Shown here piece after piece: positions 55,690-63,496 of a DNA stretch of 64,000 nucleotides (positions are counted from its first letter, which is position 1; each line of letters opens with the position of its first letter). The notes below the pieces were generated by a model, which worked only from the letters and a program-made list of their open reading frames with translations, ran no database searches and was not told where the DNA came from. The position numbers were made by a program, and so were the translations under genes. The stretch is from Dysgonomonas sp. 520 (GTDB lineage: Bacteria; Bacteroidota; Bacteroidia; Bacteroidales; Dysgonomonadaceae): contig NZ_QVMP01000004.1 in the NCBI RefSeq assembly GCF_010501095.1, positions 92,256 to 156,255 on the forward strand, written 5' to 3'.

Positions 55690-55970
55690 CTTACTATATT
55701 TCTATAGCAGGTTTCCAAGCACTCGCCTCCGAACCGTACGTACACATTCCTGCGTATACGGCTCTCCATTAATATTTTCAGTCTATAGCTTTCCGTCATG
55801 GATTTTCTGATGACAATCCAAACAAACGGCAATCGTTTTCCTACGGCGGGCAATCATGTGTTGCGCCCATTTACTCTTTCCTTTAATGTCCTTCATCTTT
55901 CTAACAATATGAAGGTTTTTCCTGATACAATTTAGCCAATATGATGCTGATTTTAAACGACATGTCCGCT
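55677..55970 (-). mobile_element. group II intron, 3' fragment (HNH end of maturase, domains V and VI)
   Basis: On the - strand a reading frame with VRKMKDIKGKSKW, MIARRRKTIAVCLDCH and QKIHDGKL stops at 55783-55785. This is the HNH-endonuclease end of a group II intron maturase. Domain V follows (55731-55764), then a domain VI-like hairpin ending in GCCTAC at 55677, a fitting intron 3' end. The reverse transcriptase core expected above 55970 is absent. The upper boundary is approximate. Confidence 0.75.
55731..55764 (-). ncRNA. group II intron domain V
   Basis: The 34-nt hairpin begins GAGCCGTATACGCA on the - strand, has a GGAA tetraloop (GNRA type), and closes with CGTACGGTTC. It includes the AGC catalytic triad near its 5' end and the 2-nt bulge, matching the domain V consensus. 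This is the catalytic core of self-splicing introns. Confidence 0.85.
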
Positions 55971-56007
55971 TTTCTGAAATTTACGGTAATTTTTGAACAG
56001 AAAATAT

Positions 56008-56015
56008 TACTTTTG
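56008..56015 (+). promoter_or_regulatory. possible -7 box of the FG-GAP gene
   Basis: TACTTTTG matches TAnnTTTG and lies 86 bp upstream of the start codon. No -33 element at the right spacing is seen, so the call is weak. Confidence 0.35.
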
Positions 56016-56101
56016 TTTTGCAATAATATTTAACTCTTAGTACTTCCTTATTTTGTGTAAAATTTAGACCCTATTTACAATTCCTTAATATCGAATAATT
56101 T

Positions 56102-58810
56102 ATGAAAATAAAACTATCCTTTATAATTCTTTCGTTGGTATGTTTATTTACAGTACAGAAAACAATTGCGCAAGTTTTGGCAGTTGATGATGTTGCATAT
56201 GCTATTAGCGAAATACTGACACCTGTAAATGTTTTGAAAAACGACACATACCCATGTGCTACCCCAACACTTACAATTATTAGCCAACCTGCTAACGGAA
56301 CGGTTAGCATAAACGGCGATATGACAATAAGCTACATATCCGACACCGGATTTACAGGAGCAGATATGCTTAGCTACCAAATTAATTGCGACGGAAATAC
56401 GTCGACAGCCAATATAACCCTTCAGGTTTCTGGCAAACCTGATAACATTATCAATTCAGATTGTTATGTTAACCCGGTTGAGTCCGAAACACTTTCGATA
56501 ATGGAACATTCCAACTATGGAAGTAGTAGAGTACACAGTATGACAACTCCTTTAGTTGCCAATCTAACAGGCGATGGCCCCGAAATAATTGTGCCAAGGC
56601 TCAAGTCTAATAGTGAGGCGTTTGGGTGTAATGGATTGGTAATTGTAAACGTAAAGAAAAATACGGTTAGAGAAGTAAATACGGTAAACTTTGCATCGCA
56701 TGGTCAATCTATAGCAATTGCCGATGTTGACGGTGACGGGAAATGCGAAATATTTATTCAGTCGGCCAACGATAGCAAAATATACTGCTACAATCCGGAT
56801 GGTGCATCAAAATCAGGCTTTGCTGTAACTCCGTCAACAAACGAGCACTATATTATTCAACTGGCAGATTTGAATGGCGATGGAAACGCCGAACTGATAG
56901 CCGGTCCTTATATTTTTGATGCCAAAACTGGGGCTCTTTTATTGCGCATGCTTTTTGAGGCAGGCGGAACGGGATATGGTAATCCACATCGTTTGGGTAA
57001 AAGTGTTAATTTAGCCTATGACGGTTGCTACTTTATGCCTGCCATAGGAGATGTTGATGGCGACGGCTATCAGGAGGTAGTTGCCGGAAGCATAATATAT
57101 AAACCCGCTGCCGATTTTTCGGGCTATACCACAATCAGAGCAAACACAACCGATATACCCGAAGCCTTTAATGGGTATATGGATGGCCCTACCGTGCTGG
57201 CAGACTTTGATAACGATGGCTTGTTGGATGTTTGTGTTATTGGTTACCAGTCTTTGTCCGCAACCAGTCAGGTTCGGGTTCAATTTTATGTTTGGAGCCC
57301 AAGTACCAAAAAAATTATTGCTTGCTCTCCTTCTTGGGCTAGTAATGGGTATATCTCCATTCCTTGTGTAGGCGACTTGGATAATAATGGCTATCCCGAT
57401 TTTGTTTTTAATCAACAAGGTACTGGTGTTGGTATGACGTCTTACCAGTATGACACAACCCAACCGGGGAATATAAAACAAAGATCTATTGTGTCGAACC
57501 TTTCCGAAACAGTGGGGCTTACTATGTTTGATTTTAACCAAGATGGAAAAGCCGATATTGTGTGCCGAAACGACAAGAACTTATATATAAAAAGCCTGAA
57601 AGAAGATGGAAGTAGTTACAAAGACTTAATTACCCCCATTATTGCATATTCGGGCACTGTTGCCGAATACCCTATTGTAGCCGATGTTGATGAAGACGGA
57701 CAAGCCGAAATTATTCTTACCAGAGCTTTCGCACCATGGAATGGTTCCAATTTGCAGGGTATGGTAAGTATTTATAAAACCGGCGACCCTGCCAAACCCT
57801 GGCCATCCGCCCGCAAGGTATGGAACCAGTGGCCATACAACGGGACGAATATTAACGAAGATATGACTGTTACAAGGCATCCGGTATCTCCTGCCGCCAT
57901 ATTTTCCAACAACAAACAACCCTATAATAATTTTTTGGTGCAGGGAGCAATAATCAATCAAAACGGAGATGTTTTTGTCCAGATCCCCAATGCTACACCC
58001 GGCGTGATGGATTTTACACACAATGCGCCTGCCGACATGCTTACTATAACAATAAATGTTTTCAATCAAGGACAATCGGTGCTTACCACGCCTGTATACG
58101 CATCGCTTTATAGCGAAATATGTTTGCCCGAAAACCTTATCGAAACAGGTTCGTCTGCTGCAAATGTAAATCCCGGTGAATTTACCCCCATAACAATTAC
58201 AGTAAATAATGCTGCCGCATTAATGTCGGCGACAACTGCTTTTGCCATCCGTGTAAACGATAATGGTGCAAATTACCCTGTACAGCCCGAATGCGATGAC
58301 ACCGATAATATAATAAATTTTAATGTTCACTCCATCGAAATACTTTATTCGGAAGGTGCAACAACCGACCCCGAACCGGGAGTATATTATGTGTTAGAAA
58401 ATAACGACTTTTCGTTTACCACCCCTTATTTCGAAAATAATTTATTTAGAGCCAAGGCTGAGGGTGTAAATTCAGGGGACGAAGAAGAGCTTGTAGGCGA
58501 ACTTATAGATGGTAACGCATACTATAAATATACAATCAGCCAAATTACGGAACCCTGGAAAATTATGCTTGAAAAAGACTTGACATTGGGCATTTTCGGA
58601 GATTATAAAATTAATAAATCGTCGGTTTGGGTTGGCGAAAATACATTGTACATAAATACCGATGCTGATGCAAGCGCATACATTTATTCAGTAGTTGGTT
58701 CGCTTTATAAGCAGCTCGACCTAAAGGCAGGTAAAACAAAAGAACCCATGAATAAAGGCATATACATTGTTGTTATTGCCGATAAGTATTATAAGGTAAT
58801 AGTTAAATAA
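56102..58810 (+). CDS. secreted FG-GAP repeat protein with Ig-like, CARDB-like and T9SS-type C-terminal domains
   Basis: This 902-residue protein has a signal peptide ending near IAQVLA. Residues ~25-112 are a cadherin/Big-type Ig domain (NDTYPCATPTLTIISQPANG). At least seven FG-GAP/VCBS calcium-binding loops follow, e.g. IADVDGDGKCEIF, LADLNGDGNAELI, IGDVDGDGYQEVV, LADFDNDGLLDV, VGDLDNNGYPDF and VADVDEDGQAEII. This implies a beta-propeller. Residues ~640-740 are CARDB-like (ITINVFNQGQSVL) and the tail (~830-902, MNKGIYIVVIADKYYKVIVK) is a T9SS-type sorting domain. It is likely a surface adhesin or binding protein. It lies between two group II intron remnants, on the opposite strand from them and from the rest of the island. 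Confidence 0.86.
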   Translation: MKIKLSFIILSLVCLFTVQKTIAQVLAVDDVAYAISEILTPVNVLKNDTYPCATPTLTIISQPANGTVSINGDMTISYISDTGFTGADMLSYQINCDGNTSTANITLQVSGKPDNIINSDCYVNPVESETLSIMEHSNYGSSRVHSMTTPLVANLTGDGPEIIVPRLKSNSEAFGCNGLVIVNVKKNTVREVNTVNFASHGQSIAIADVDGDGKCEIFIQSANDSKIYCYNPDGASKSGFAVTPSTNEHYIIQLADLNGDGNAELIAGPYIFDAKTGALLLRMLFEAGGTGYGNPHRLGKSVNLAYDGCYFMPAIGDVDGDGYQEVVAGSIIYKPAADFSGYTTIRANTTDIPEAFNGYMDGPTVLADFDNDGLLDVCVIGYQSLSATSQVRVQFYVWSPSTKKIIACSPSWASNGYISIPCVGDLDNNGYPDFVFNQQGTGVGMTSYQYDTTQPGNIKQRSIVSNLSETVGLTMFDFNQDGKADIVCRNDKNLYIKSLKEDGSSYKDLITPIIAYSGTVAEYPIVADVDEDGQAEIILTRAFAPWNGSNLQGMVSIYKTGDPAKPWPSARKVWNQWPYNGTNINEDMTVTRHPVSPAAIFSNNKQPYNNFLVQGAIINQNGDVFVQIPNATPGVMDFTHNAPADMLTITINVFNQGQSVLTTPVYASLYSEICLPENLIETGSSAANVNPGEFTPITITVNNAAALMSATTAFAIRVNDNGANYPVQPECDDTDNIINFNVHSIEILYSEGATTDPEPGVYYVLENNDFSFTTPYFENNLFRAKAEGVNSGDEEELVGELIDGNAYYKYTISQITEPWKIMLEKDLTLGIFGDYKINKSSVWVGENTLYINTDADASAYIYSVVGSLYKQLDLKAGKTKEPMNKGIYIVVIADKYYKVIVK

Positions 58811-58853
58811 ATAAACCCTTCTTGTACTTTATAATAAACAAACACAATAGGCT

Positions 58854-58890
58854 AAAAGGCGGTAAAACATTGAACTTGCCGCCTTTTTTA
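58854..58890 (+). terminator. rho-independent terminator of the FG-GAP gene
   Basis: AAAAGGCGG and CCGCCTTTT form the stem around a ~16-nt loop and are followed by a T-run. It begins 44 bp after the stop codon and lies inside the disrupted intron. Confidence 0.88.
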
Positions 58891-58904
58891 TGCCCGGGCG
58901 GTAT

Positions 58905-59003
58905 CTAAGTCGGTATTTTTATTTTGTAAAAACATTCATAACTGAACCCAAAATCTTCGCTGTGTTCAGCAAGACTGTTTAATACTTTTTCTGGATTTCT
59001 CAT
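58905..59003 (-). pseudogene. group II intron reverse transcriptase/maturase, N-terminal fragment
   Basis: From the Met at 59003 the frame reads MRNPEKVLNSLAEHSEDFGF and then FSYECFYK, the standard start of Bacteroidales group II intron maturases. Homology then breaks off (IKIPT and stop) a few bases from the terminator of the FG-GAP gene. The reverse transcriptase domain is absent. The matching C-terminal HNH piece is at 55783-55970, on the same strand but beyond the FG-GAP gene. Confidence 0.68.
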
Positions 59004-59220
59004 AATGTCTCTCACATTGTCCGTTAAACGTATTAAAATAATATTAACTGCTTCCCTTCGCCATGTACAAGGCTTTCCCTTGCTCGGACTACTACGGAAG
59101 CTCCGTTGCCGTTCCAGATATTCAGAGGCCGACCTCATAGCCTTTCGGCATTCCAGTTTAGGCAATCCCCGTTTTCTACATAATAACTATTAGCATGATA
59201 GATTGTCGGATATAACTTCC
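59004..59220 (-). mobile_element. group II intron, 5' fragment (leader upstream of the maturase)
   Basis: On the - strand the conserved leader CGGAGCTTCCGTAGTAGTCC, continuing GAGCAAGGGAAAGCC and ACATGGCGAAGGG (59053-59106), precedes the maturase start, as in many bacterial group II introns. Upstream of it come AACTGGAATGCCGAAAGGC-type sequences. A clear 5' end (GUGYG) and a full-length domain I (normally several hundred nt) are not visible before the methyltransferase fragment at ~59300, so the 5' part is shortened. The upper boundary is approximate. Confidence 0.6.
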
Positions 59221-59228
59221 GTCCTTTA

Positions 59229-59594
59229 TTACATATTGTAATTGTGTTGTGATAAGTTCCTGCTCTTTCTACTTTTCGGACGAAGAGTATCACAACACAT
59301 ATCCAGTATGAGTTCGGATGGTTCCGGTGAAACAAGTTCAACCATCGTCCTGCAAAGTTTGTGAGGTGTGAAGAATTGTCCCATCTCGAATTCCCGTTTC
59401 GCTTCGGCATATTCATTATAGTTGGCATAATCATCCATGTTGAGGTTATGCAATCCTCCGATACCCGTGTAAGAATTGTATATCTCTTCTTTGGAAAAAT
59501 CCTTTTTTTGCCACTGTATTGCATTTAGTATCTTTTCGTTGATGGAGGCACGTTCTGATTGGGCTATTTTATTTTCTAAAATGGGATATATCAT
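59229..59594 (-). pseudogene. N6-adenine DNA methyltransferase, N-terminal fragment
   Basis: The ~100 residues from the Met at 59594 match the start of N-6 DNA methylases: EFEMGQFFTPHKLCRTMVEL and then SELILDMCC, which is motif I cut just before its second Gly. After ~59300 the frame continues for ~24 unrelated residues (DTLRPKSRK...) and stops. The catalytic NPPF/Y motif is absent, so it is non-functional. The break coincides with the start of the intron-derived sequence. Its start overlaps the stop of the upstream gene by 4 bp. Confidence 0.72.
59243..59299. repeat. 12-bp perfect inverted repeat at the methyltransferase break
   Basis: TGTGTTGTGATA (59243-59254) and TATCACAACACA (59288-59299) are exact complements around a 33-nt loop. 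The right arm contains the last methyltransferase codons (DMC/C). It may mark the recombination or insertion point, or an exon-binding sequence of the intron. Confidence 0.5.
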
Positions 59595-60214
59595 GCTTGT
59601 GCTTCCGGTATTTTAGGGGTTGGAGTAATAATGGTAAGTAATTTATCGCTACGGAAAATATAATAGGTGGTACTTGCTTCGTCAGCTTTTTGTTTTACTT
59701 CGTTCCATGAATGGAATTTTTCTGCCGATAATCGGCTATAATCAGAGTTCGGATCGTATTTGAAGACTTCCAGGCCTTCCATCAATCTATCTTTTTTCAA
59801 TACCGATTGGTCAATAGTGCATATATTTTCTTTGTGTCCTCCTACAAGAATGTACCACTGATTGTTTTCGAACAGGAAACAACACTTAAGGCTTCCGCGT
59901 TCCTGTTTGTCAATCTTCTTGACAAACTCCTCTTCACCTGTAACAGTCATTGAACCGTGCTTTCCCGGGCTTAATTTCTTGTCACGAATCTTGGATTCAC
60001 AGTTTACGACATCATCATCTCCTTTACTTTTATAGTGTGGAGAGGGGCCGAGCCAGTTCAGATTGCCCAGACTGATGAGAGTTTGTACTTTTTCCGATGT
60101 TTTATAGAAATTTCTTAGGGTTGCAACTATTCTGTCAAACTTTTGGGGGTATTCGTTTGATACTGATATATAGCGGATATTATCCGTCTGTTTTATTCCT
60201 ATTAATAGACTCAT
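59591..60214 (-). CDS. hypothetical protein of the island
   Basis: This 207-residue soluble protein starts MSLLIGIKQTDNIRYISVSN and includes SLKCCFLFENNQWYILVGGH and a proline-rich end (ITPTPKIPEAQA). Not recognised. It overlaps the methyltransferase start by 4 bp (translational coupling) and begins after the terminator at 60288-60322. The two may have formed a modification-related unit. Confidence 0.62.
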   Translation of the reverse strand: MSLLIGIKQTDNIRYISVSNEYPQKFDRIVATLRNFYKTSEKVQTLISLGNLNWLGPSPHYKSKGDDDVVNCESKIRDKKLSPGKHGSMTVTGEEEFVKKIDKQERGSLKCCFLFENNQWYILVGGHKENICTIDQSVLKKDRLMEGLEVFKYDPNSDYSRLSAEKFHSWNEVKQKADEASTTYYIFRSDKLLTIITPTPKIPEAQA

Positions 60215-60287
60215 ATTTACTTTATTAATTATTTCTGATTAGTATTAAAGATTAGTGAAGAGCACTGTTTGAAGTTTGCTGGAAATG

Positions 60288-60322
60288 AAAAAAGCCACAT
60301 CAACAATTTGTCAATACGGCTT
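60288..60322 (-). terminator. terminator after the integrase gene
   Basis: On the - strand AAGCC and GGCTT flank a loop of about 20 nt and are followed by TTTT. It lies 23 bp downstream of the recombinase stop codon. Confidence 0.55.
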
Positions 60323-60344
60323 CATTTTTAGATGACTATGATTA

Positions 60345-60941
60345 TTAAAACTGGATGGAATTATATACTCCGTTTATTTCTTCTTGCCTCAATCCGATAT
60401 ATACTTTAGTGGTTTCAATACTGGAGTGGCGGAATATTGTACTTAAGAGAATCAGGGATTCAGCAGATTTGTTATTCTTTTCATAGACATACCGCCCAAA
60501 TGTTTTCCTGAAGGTATGTGATGAAAAAGATTTGATTGGCAACCTATATTTTACGCGGAAGGTTTTCAGTTTCCGGTTTATGTACTCCAGAGAATAAGCC
60601 TTACCTGTTATGGGGTTAAGAATAGCATAATTGTTCACATCAGGATTTTCCAATAACTCATATAACTCCGATAGTTTTTCCTGTACACTGGGGTGAAAGG
60701 TTATTTCTCTGGTCTTTCGGGTTTTTATTTCGGTCCTTACCAGCTTATTCTTATTCAGAAAATCCTTCCACTTAAGATCGCGCACATCGGATGCTCTAAG
60801 CGCTGTACAAAATGACAGGCGGCAATAGAGTTCCCACAAAAAAAGCCTGTCATGATGCAGGCTTTCTGTTAATTTGTTGAATTCTTCTATCGGTAAGTAA
60901 TCAGCCGTTGTAAGTTGTCCTTTGATTCGTGTCATAGGCAA
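60345..60941 (-). CDS. minimal tyrosine recombinase (phage-integrase family catalytic domain)
   Basis: The 198-residue protein contains the full catalytic set: Arg49 (TALRASDVRDL), a Lys near residue 76 (KTRKTRE), His142 and Arg145 (SSHTFRKTFG), His172 (FRHSS) and nucleophile Tyr181 (TKVYIGL). The usual N-terminal SAM-like core-binding domain (~100 residues) is missing, and the preceding gene ends 1 bp away, so the short form seems genuine. It may integrate or excise the island, or resolve multimers. It lies within the small-gene operon. Confidence 0.88.
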   Translation of the reverse strand: MPMTRIKGQLTTADYLPIEEFNKLTESLHHDRLFLWELYCRLSFCTALRASDVRDLKWKDFLNKNKLVRTEIKTRKTREITFHPSVQEKLSELYELLENPDVNNYAILNPITGKAYSLEYINRKLKTFRVKYRLPIKSFSSHTFRKTFGRYVYEKNNKSAESLILLSTIFRHSSIETTKVYIGLRQEEINGVYNSIQF

Positions 60942-61181
60942 TTAATTTAATGTGGGTTTGAGAATACGCCACGAGCCGGAATAATAATGCCGTTGTTTGT
61001 CATCTATATTTTCACTGCAATCTTTGCCTTCAAAACTACCTTTCCGGATATTATCTGCAAGATGGTTCACAATCAATGCATATACCGGAAACGGGATTTC
61101 TTCGATTTCTTTATCAGGGTTGGAACAACTGAATTTAGCTTCAATTCGGTGGGTATAATGTTCTTCAATTATTGTATGCAT
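60942..61181 (-). CDS. small hypothetical protein, paralogue of the 61704 gene product
   Basis: This 79-residue protein shares an ordered pattern with the first ~75 residues of the product at 61704-62177: H.IE near the start, then an IP...I.N.L segment, a G.FE motif and a final YSGSWRILKP (YSGTWRIIKP in the other). It is thus a short paralogue or one domain of that family. Function unknown. It directly abuts the recombinase gene. Confidence 0.62.
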   Translation of the reverse strand: MHTIIEEHYTHRIEAKFSCSNPDKEIEEIPFPVYALIVNHLADNIRKGSFEGKDCSENIDDKQRHYYSGSWRILKPTLN

Positions 61182-61186
61182 ATTTA

Positions 61187-61717
61187 TTATATTTGTTCAG
61201 TTTCAGCTTTAGATTTTTCCCGTTTTTCCCTTTCTTCTGTCAGGTTGATTTCATTCAGTTTATCGACAGTTTCGTCAATAAGTTCAATGGCTTCTTCAAG
61301 ATAGCCCATGTGGTCAATTGAAAAATCGTACTTGTCATATACTTGGATTCTCAGGTCTCCGCTCATATCCTGAAGCAAACCTATTGATGTGTCCAGAAAT
61401 TTAAGCGGGTCCGGTTCTACTTCGGGAAGATTATCGTTTGGAACGATCATGCCGGTATAAGGGTTATGGATGGGTGTCATTGCAGTAGCTTCTGCTTCTA
61501 CAGCAAAAATGCCTGTTCCTATATCGGAGAAGAGTTCGAGGATAAAGGCATTGTTTTCGAGGTAGTCCTTTGCCTGCTGTTCTGTCATACCGGATAAATG
61601 TACTAATTCATACATTTTGCGCTGATACAGTATGGGAAATGCTCCGGGAGTTATTTTCAGTTCGATGCTGTCTCCTTCAACTTCTTTTATTCTGAGGGGT
61701 TCGTTATTTACCTGCAT
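61187..61717 (-). CDS. hypothetical protein of the island
   Basis: This 176-residue acidic protein has KMYELVHLSGMTEQQAKDYL, a GTGIFAVEAEA strand and a C-terminal coiled-coil-like region (EEAIELIDETVDKLNEINL, then charged residues). Not recognised. It overlaps the upstream gene by 14 bp and is 5 bp from the next, so it is part of the operon. Confidence 0.62.
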   Translation of the reverse strand: MQVNNEPLRIKEVEGDSIELKITPGAFPILYQRKMYELVHLSGMTEQQAKDYLENNAFILELFSDIGTGIFAVEAEATAMTPIHNPYTGMIVPNDNLPEVEPDPLKFLDTSIGLLQDMSGDLRIQVYDKYDFSIDHMGYLEEAIELIDETVDKLNEINLTEEREKREKSKAETEQI

Positions 61718-62177
61718 AATTTCTTTCTCTGTTTTCGTATTTGTTGATTTGTTCCATCACCATATTGCAGAATATCTGCCCTTTGTTTCCATTGCTGCGG
61801 AAATATCCGATCATTTCCATGAAATCGAATTTGATGGTATATCGCCATTTAGAATAGAAGTGCCTGCCGTCACAACCTCCGAAGTATTTTATGAATAGTT
61901 CCTCTGTCAATGATTCGTCAATACTGTGGTTGTATTTCCACATAACAACACGTAGAATTGTTTTGTAATCGAACGGCTTAATGATGCGCCATGTTCCGGA
62001 ATAACCGCCTGTTTCTTCTGCTTCGAATTGACCTTCGGGCACATCTGACAACCGGTTCATTATTATATTTTTGATGCAGTCGGGGATAAACTCCGGTGCC
62101 TTTTCTTCGGATTCGGTTATTGTAACCTCTATTTGATGCTGCAGGAACTCTTCCTGCAGGGCTATGTTTGTTTTCAT
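61704..62177 (-). CDS. hypothetical protein of the island with a YSGTWRI domain
   Basis: The 157-residue protein has an N-terminal part (~1-68) that is paralogous to the 60942 gene product. The C-terminal part has YFGGCDGRHFYSKWRYTIKF and MIGYFRSNGNKGQIFCNMVM. Unknown family. Overlaps both neighbours slightly (4 and 14 bp). Confidence 0.64.
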   Translation of the reverse strand: MKTNIALQEEFLQHQIEVTITESEEKAPEFIPDCIKNIIMNRLSDVPEGQFEAEETGGYSGTWRIIKPFDYKTILRVVMWKYNHSIDESLTEELFIKYFGGCDGRHFYSKWRYTIKFDFMEMIGYFRSNGNKGQIFCNMVMEQINKYENRERNYAGK

Positions 62178-62392
62178 CGTTTATAACTGTCTAAAATTTC
62201 TGTTTTATTTTTAATGGCTCTACGTACTTCGAAAGGAGATAACCGGCGGAAGTATTTACCTTTTATACAAAATGGAAGTTTTTTGCAGGATGCTTGTCTG
62301 GTCAGGCCGATACAGCCGGAACAAGCGTTTTCTTTTGCCTGACAAACTTCCAGAACATGTTTGTTGTAGCGGAATAGAGTGCCGATTTCCAT
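62174..62392 (-). CDS. small cysteine-rich hypothetical protein
   Basis: This 72-residue protein has five Cys (VCQAKENACSGCIG, SCKKLPFC) that could bind a metal, and a basic C-terminus (LSPFEVRRAIKNKTE). Overlaps the next gene by 4 bp. Not recognised. Confidence 0.58.
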   Translation of the reverse strand: MEIGTLFRYNKHVLEVCQAKENACSGCIGLTRQASCKKLPFCIKGKYFRRLSPFEVRRAIKNKTEILDSYKR

Positions 62393-62394
62393 AT

Positions 62395-62550
62395 TTATAG
62401 ATTAATTAGTTTGTAATCTCCGGTTTCTGCACGTCCGGTCATCAGGTATAAATAATCAAGCCAATTTGAAATGAAATCATATTGTTCATTCCAACACCGG
62501 CGAACCATCCTTCGTTCTTCGGAAAATGGCTCGTATAGAAGTGTTACCAT
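62395..62550 (-). CDS. very small hypothetical protein (51 residues)
   Basis: A frame from the ATG at 62550 reads MVTLLYEPFSEERRMVRRCW and ends ETGDYKLINL. It exactly fills the gap between two genes of the operon (2 bp on each side), which supports it despite its size. Function unknown. Confidence 0.5.
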   Translation of the reverse strand: MVTLLYEPFSEERRMVRRCWNEQYDFISNWLDYLYLMTGRAETGDYKLINL

Positions 62551-62552
62551 AC

Positions 62553-62834
62553 TTATTTATATTTTTCTAACAATGCTGAATACTCTTGACCTATAAGCCA
62601 ACGGTCAGCAATGATATCTATCACGTTCATTGCTTGTTCTACCGTAGTTATTTTACTATGCCTAAAGAAGCAGCCAGTATGGGAAAAGTCACTGTTTGCT
62701 CCACAACTGAAAGTGTAAGTAAAGGGAGTTTTGTCGATAACGTAGATTCTTCCTCTGCGACATTTCCGGCTCCATACATCTTCTTTGACCACTTCGCGGT
62801 TATAATAATCATTTGTTTTTGTCCATGTTGCCAT
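62553..62834 (-). CDS. small hypothetical protein of the island
   Basis: I start at the Met of MATWTKTNDYYNREVVKED (62834), which leaves 4 bp to the upstream gene. The longer frame above it overlaps that gene. The 93-residue product has TYTFSCGANSDFSHTGCFF and ends SALLEKYK. Not recognised. Confidence 0.6.
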   Translation of the reverse strand: MATWTKTNDYYNREVVKEDVWSRKCRRGRIYVIDKTPFTYTFSCGANSDFSHTGCFFRHSKITTVEQAMNVIDIIADRWLIGQEYSALLEKYK

Positions 62835-62838
62835 AATC

Positions 62839-63204
62839 TTAACATGTTGATGTTTTACCTTTGAAATCTTCGGGACCTTCGTAGTCATTATTGAGCCACT
62901 TAAGAGCATCTTCTTCAAACTCGAACTCCTCGACATTACAATTACCCGAGGTATTGTCGAAAGCAATGAACATATTTTTATCCTTATAATGCCCATCACA
63001 TAATCCGTATTCGTTTACGGCATAATCACCATCAGCCAATTGATAGCGGGGCTTTCGGGGATATCCGTGTTCCAGGTAATATTCAAGTGTCCTGTAAACC
63101 GTCCGTCCCTCTTCGCCTAAATCCCATTCTGTATCGGGCTTGTAACAGACTTCCGCAAGAAGGTATTTCAACACTTCACGGGCTTTATCTCCTGTATATC
63201 TCAT
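62839..63204 (-). CDS. hypothetical protein of the island
   Basis: The start at MRYTGDKAREVLKYLLAEV (63204) avoids overlap with the upstream gene. The 121-residue product contains YQLADGDYAVNEYGLCDGHY and NMFIAFDNTSGNCNVEEFEF. It is acidic and has no membrane segment. Not recognised. Confidence 0.62.
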   Translation of the reverse strand: MRYTGDKAREVLKYLLAEVCYKPDTEWDLGEEGRTVYRTLEYYLEHGYPRKPRYQLADGDYAVNEYGLCDGHYKDKNMFIAFDNTSGNCNVEEFEFEEDALKWLNNDYEGPEDFKGKTSTC

Positions 63205-63208
63205 TATC

Positions 63209-63496
63209 TTATATTTTGGGTATTCCCAAGCCATCTTCAGCAATAATTTCCAGACTTGTCCAGAATAGTTGTTCGCAGTAATCATTCGACATTTTCCGGG
63301 CAAGCGTCTCCATATCGCAATCTTGCACATTCGAGACATCAAAGCCTTTATGTATAAGATCATCACGATGAACACTGGTGATGTGGAAATAAGGTAGTTC
63401 ATTTTCAATACGCATTAGAAAGTCATTCTCTTCCTGAGTTCGCCCTTCTTTGCTCTTCAGATATTTATGTATATCATTTAATAGTGCCTGTCTCAT
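63209..63496 (-). CDS. small hypothetical protein of the island
   Basis: This 95-residue protein starts MRQALLNDIHKYLKSKEGRT and includes IENELPYFHITSVHRDDLI. It is probably helical and soluble. It overlaps the upstream gene by 4 bp (ATGA), indicating translational coupling. Not recognised. Confidence 0.6.
   Translation of the reverse strand: MRQALLNDIHKYLKSKEGRTQEENDFLMRIENELPYFHITSVHRDDLIHKGFDVSNVQDCDMETLARKMSNDYCEQLFWTSLEIIAEDGLGIPKI

Noticed and set aside
58905..59165. Independent 86-residue gene on the - strand
   Set aside because: Its first half is translated intron leader and its second half is the maturase N-terminus, so it is part of the intron remnant.
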